This document shows positions 63,754-64,000 of a DNA stretch of 64,000 nt, piece after piece (the stretch's first letter is position 1; each line of letters begins with the position of its first letter). The position numbers and the translations under genes are program-made. The notes under the pieces are model-generated. The model was not told the DNA's origin. It saw only the letters and a list, made by a program, of their open reading frames with translations, and did not search any database. Source of the stretch: Mitsuaria sp. WAJ17 (lineage in GTDB: Bacteria > Pseudomonadota > Gammaproteobacteria > Burkholderiales > Burkholderiaceae_C); NCBI RefSeq assembly GCF_014174515.1, contig NZ_JACJUG010000023.1, positions 1 to 64,000 of the forward strand, in the 5' to 3' direction.

Positions 63754-64000
63754 GGCAGGGCCTCCTGCGCCGCCCGGCGTGGCTTGATGACGGCAGGCAC
63801 GCCCACGGCGATGCAGTGGTCCGGCACGTCCTGCAGCACCACCGCATTGGCCCCGATGCACACATGGTTGCCGATGCGGATCCGGCCCAGTACCTTGGCG
63901 CCGGCGCCGATGTCCACGTGGTCGCCGATCCAGGGCCCGCAGGGATCCTCCACCCGGGACAGACCCACGACCACGCCGCTGCGGATGCGGCAGTGCGCGC
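63747..64000 (-). CDS. Left-handed beta-helix O-acetyltransferase (3' part)
   Basis: The C-terminal ~83 residues of a gene that starts beyond the right edge. Hexapeptide repeats are clear (WIGDHVDIGAGAKVLGRI, IGNHVCIGANAVVLQDVP) and the end VGVPAVIKPR is typical of serine/sugar O-acetyltransferases (CysE/WcaF/EpsC style). As the first visible gene of the exopolysaccharide block it probably acetylates sugars of the polymer. Confidence 0.85.
   Translation of the reverse strand, partial: AHCRIRSGVVVGLSRVEDPCGPWIGDHVDIGAGAKVLGRIRIGNHVCIGANAVVLQDVPDHCIAVGVPAVIKPRRAAQEALPC

Overview
The window looks like a chromosomal segment of a free-living betaproteobacterium of the order Burkholderiales, probably near the Roseateles/Pelomonas/Rubrivivax group. 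This rests on the very high GC content, the three-subunit PntAA/PntAB/PntB transhydrogenase, the PEP-CTERM protein, the secretin/pseudopilin cluster style and the many c-di-GMP and two-component genes. The assignment is an inference; no rRNA or other marker gene is present. I see no tRNA, rRNA, CRISPR array, insertion sequence or prophage.

Layout. 1-5.9 kb (+): the distal part of a type II secretion-like operon, with a PulP-like fragment, a secretin lipoprotein ending in a cohesin domain, three pseudopilins, a rhodanese-fold protein without its cysteine, and an exported transglutaminase-like protein. Successive genes mostly overlap. 6-8.6 kb (-): a secreted HExxH metallopeptidase, a small exported protein and a PEP-CTERM protein. 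8.9-10.5 kb (+): an acyltransferase-3 and a CAP-domain protein. 10.5-17.4 kb (-): a NarL-type sensor/regulator pair, mnmA, a large GGDEF/EAL protein and nudJ. 17.7-22.6 kb (+): pntAA-pntAB-(38-codon ORF)-pntB and a sensor kinase. 22.6-27.7 kb (-): a CHASE hybrid kinase followed 2 nt later by an HD-GYP regulator (RpfC/RpfG-like logic). 28-32.4 kb (+): fadD, an unknown protein, rsmE and an MFS transporter. 32.3-33.6 kb (-): an RlmL-like rRNA methyltransferase.

33.8-39.0 kb (+): acyl carrier protein, FkbH-like HAD protein, MBOAT acyltransferase and membrane-anchored SGNH protein. The order and roles recall DltA-B-C-D, with FkbH in place of the amino-acid ligase. I consider this the best candidate for a little-described system: extracytoplasmic glyceryl (or related) modification of a surface polymer. 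39.0-47.3 kb: a second GGDEF/EAL protein, an M20 peptidase, a frameshifted low-GC luxR, an alpha/beta hydrolase, a dienoyl-CoA isomerase-like crotonase and an OmpR-type regulator. Both GGDEF/EAL genes have an FNR/Anr-like palindrome upstream.

47.5-64 kb: a fused SpoIIE phosphatase/anti-sigma kinase-type protein, a GAF-GGDEF cyclase, and two exopolysaccharide blocks on the minus strand. The first block holds a 933-residue three-domain fusion and the priming sugar transferase. The second holds an O-acetyltransferase fragment, a GT2 and a Wzz/BY-kinase-like protein with a degraded P-loop, followed by a lipoprotein/LruC pair. Between the blocks lies a plus-strand phosphorelay: hybrid kinase, receiver, Hpt-like protein and STAS protein. 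The second half of the window thus appears to couple polysaccharide assembly and decoration to phosphorelay, partner-switch and c-di-GMP signalling.
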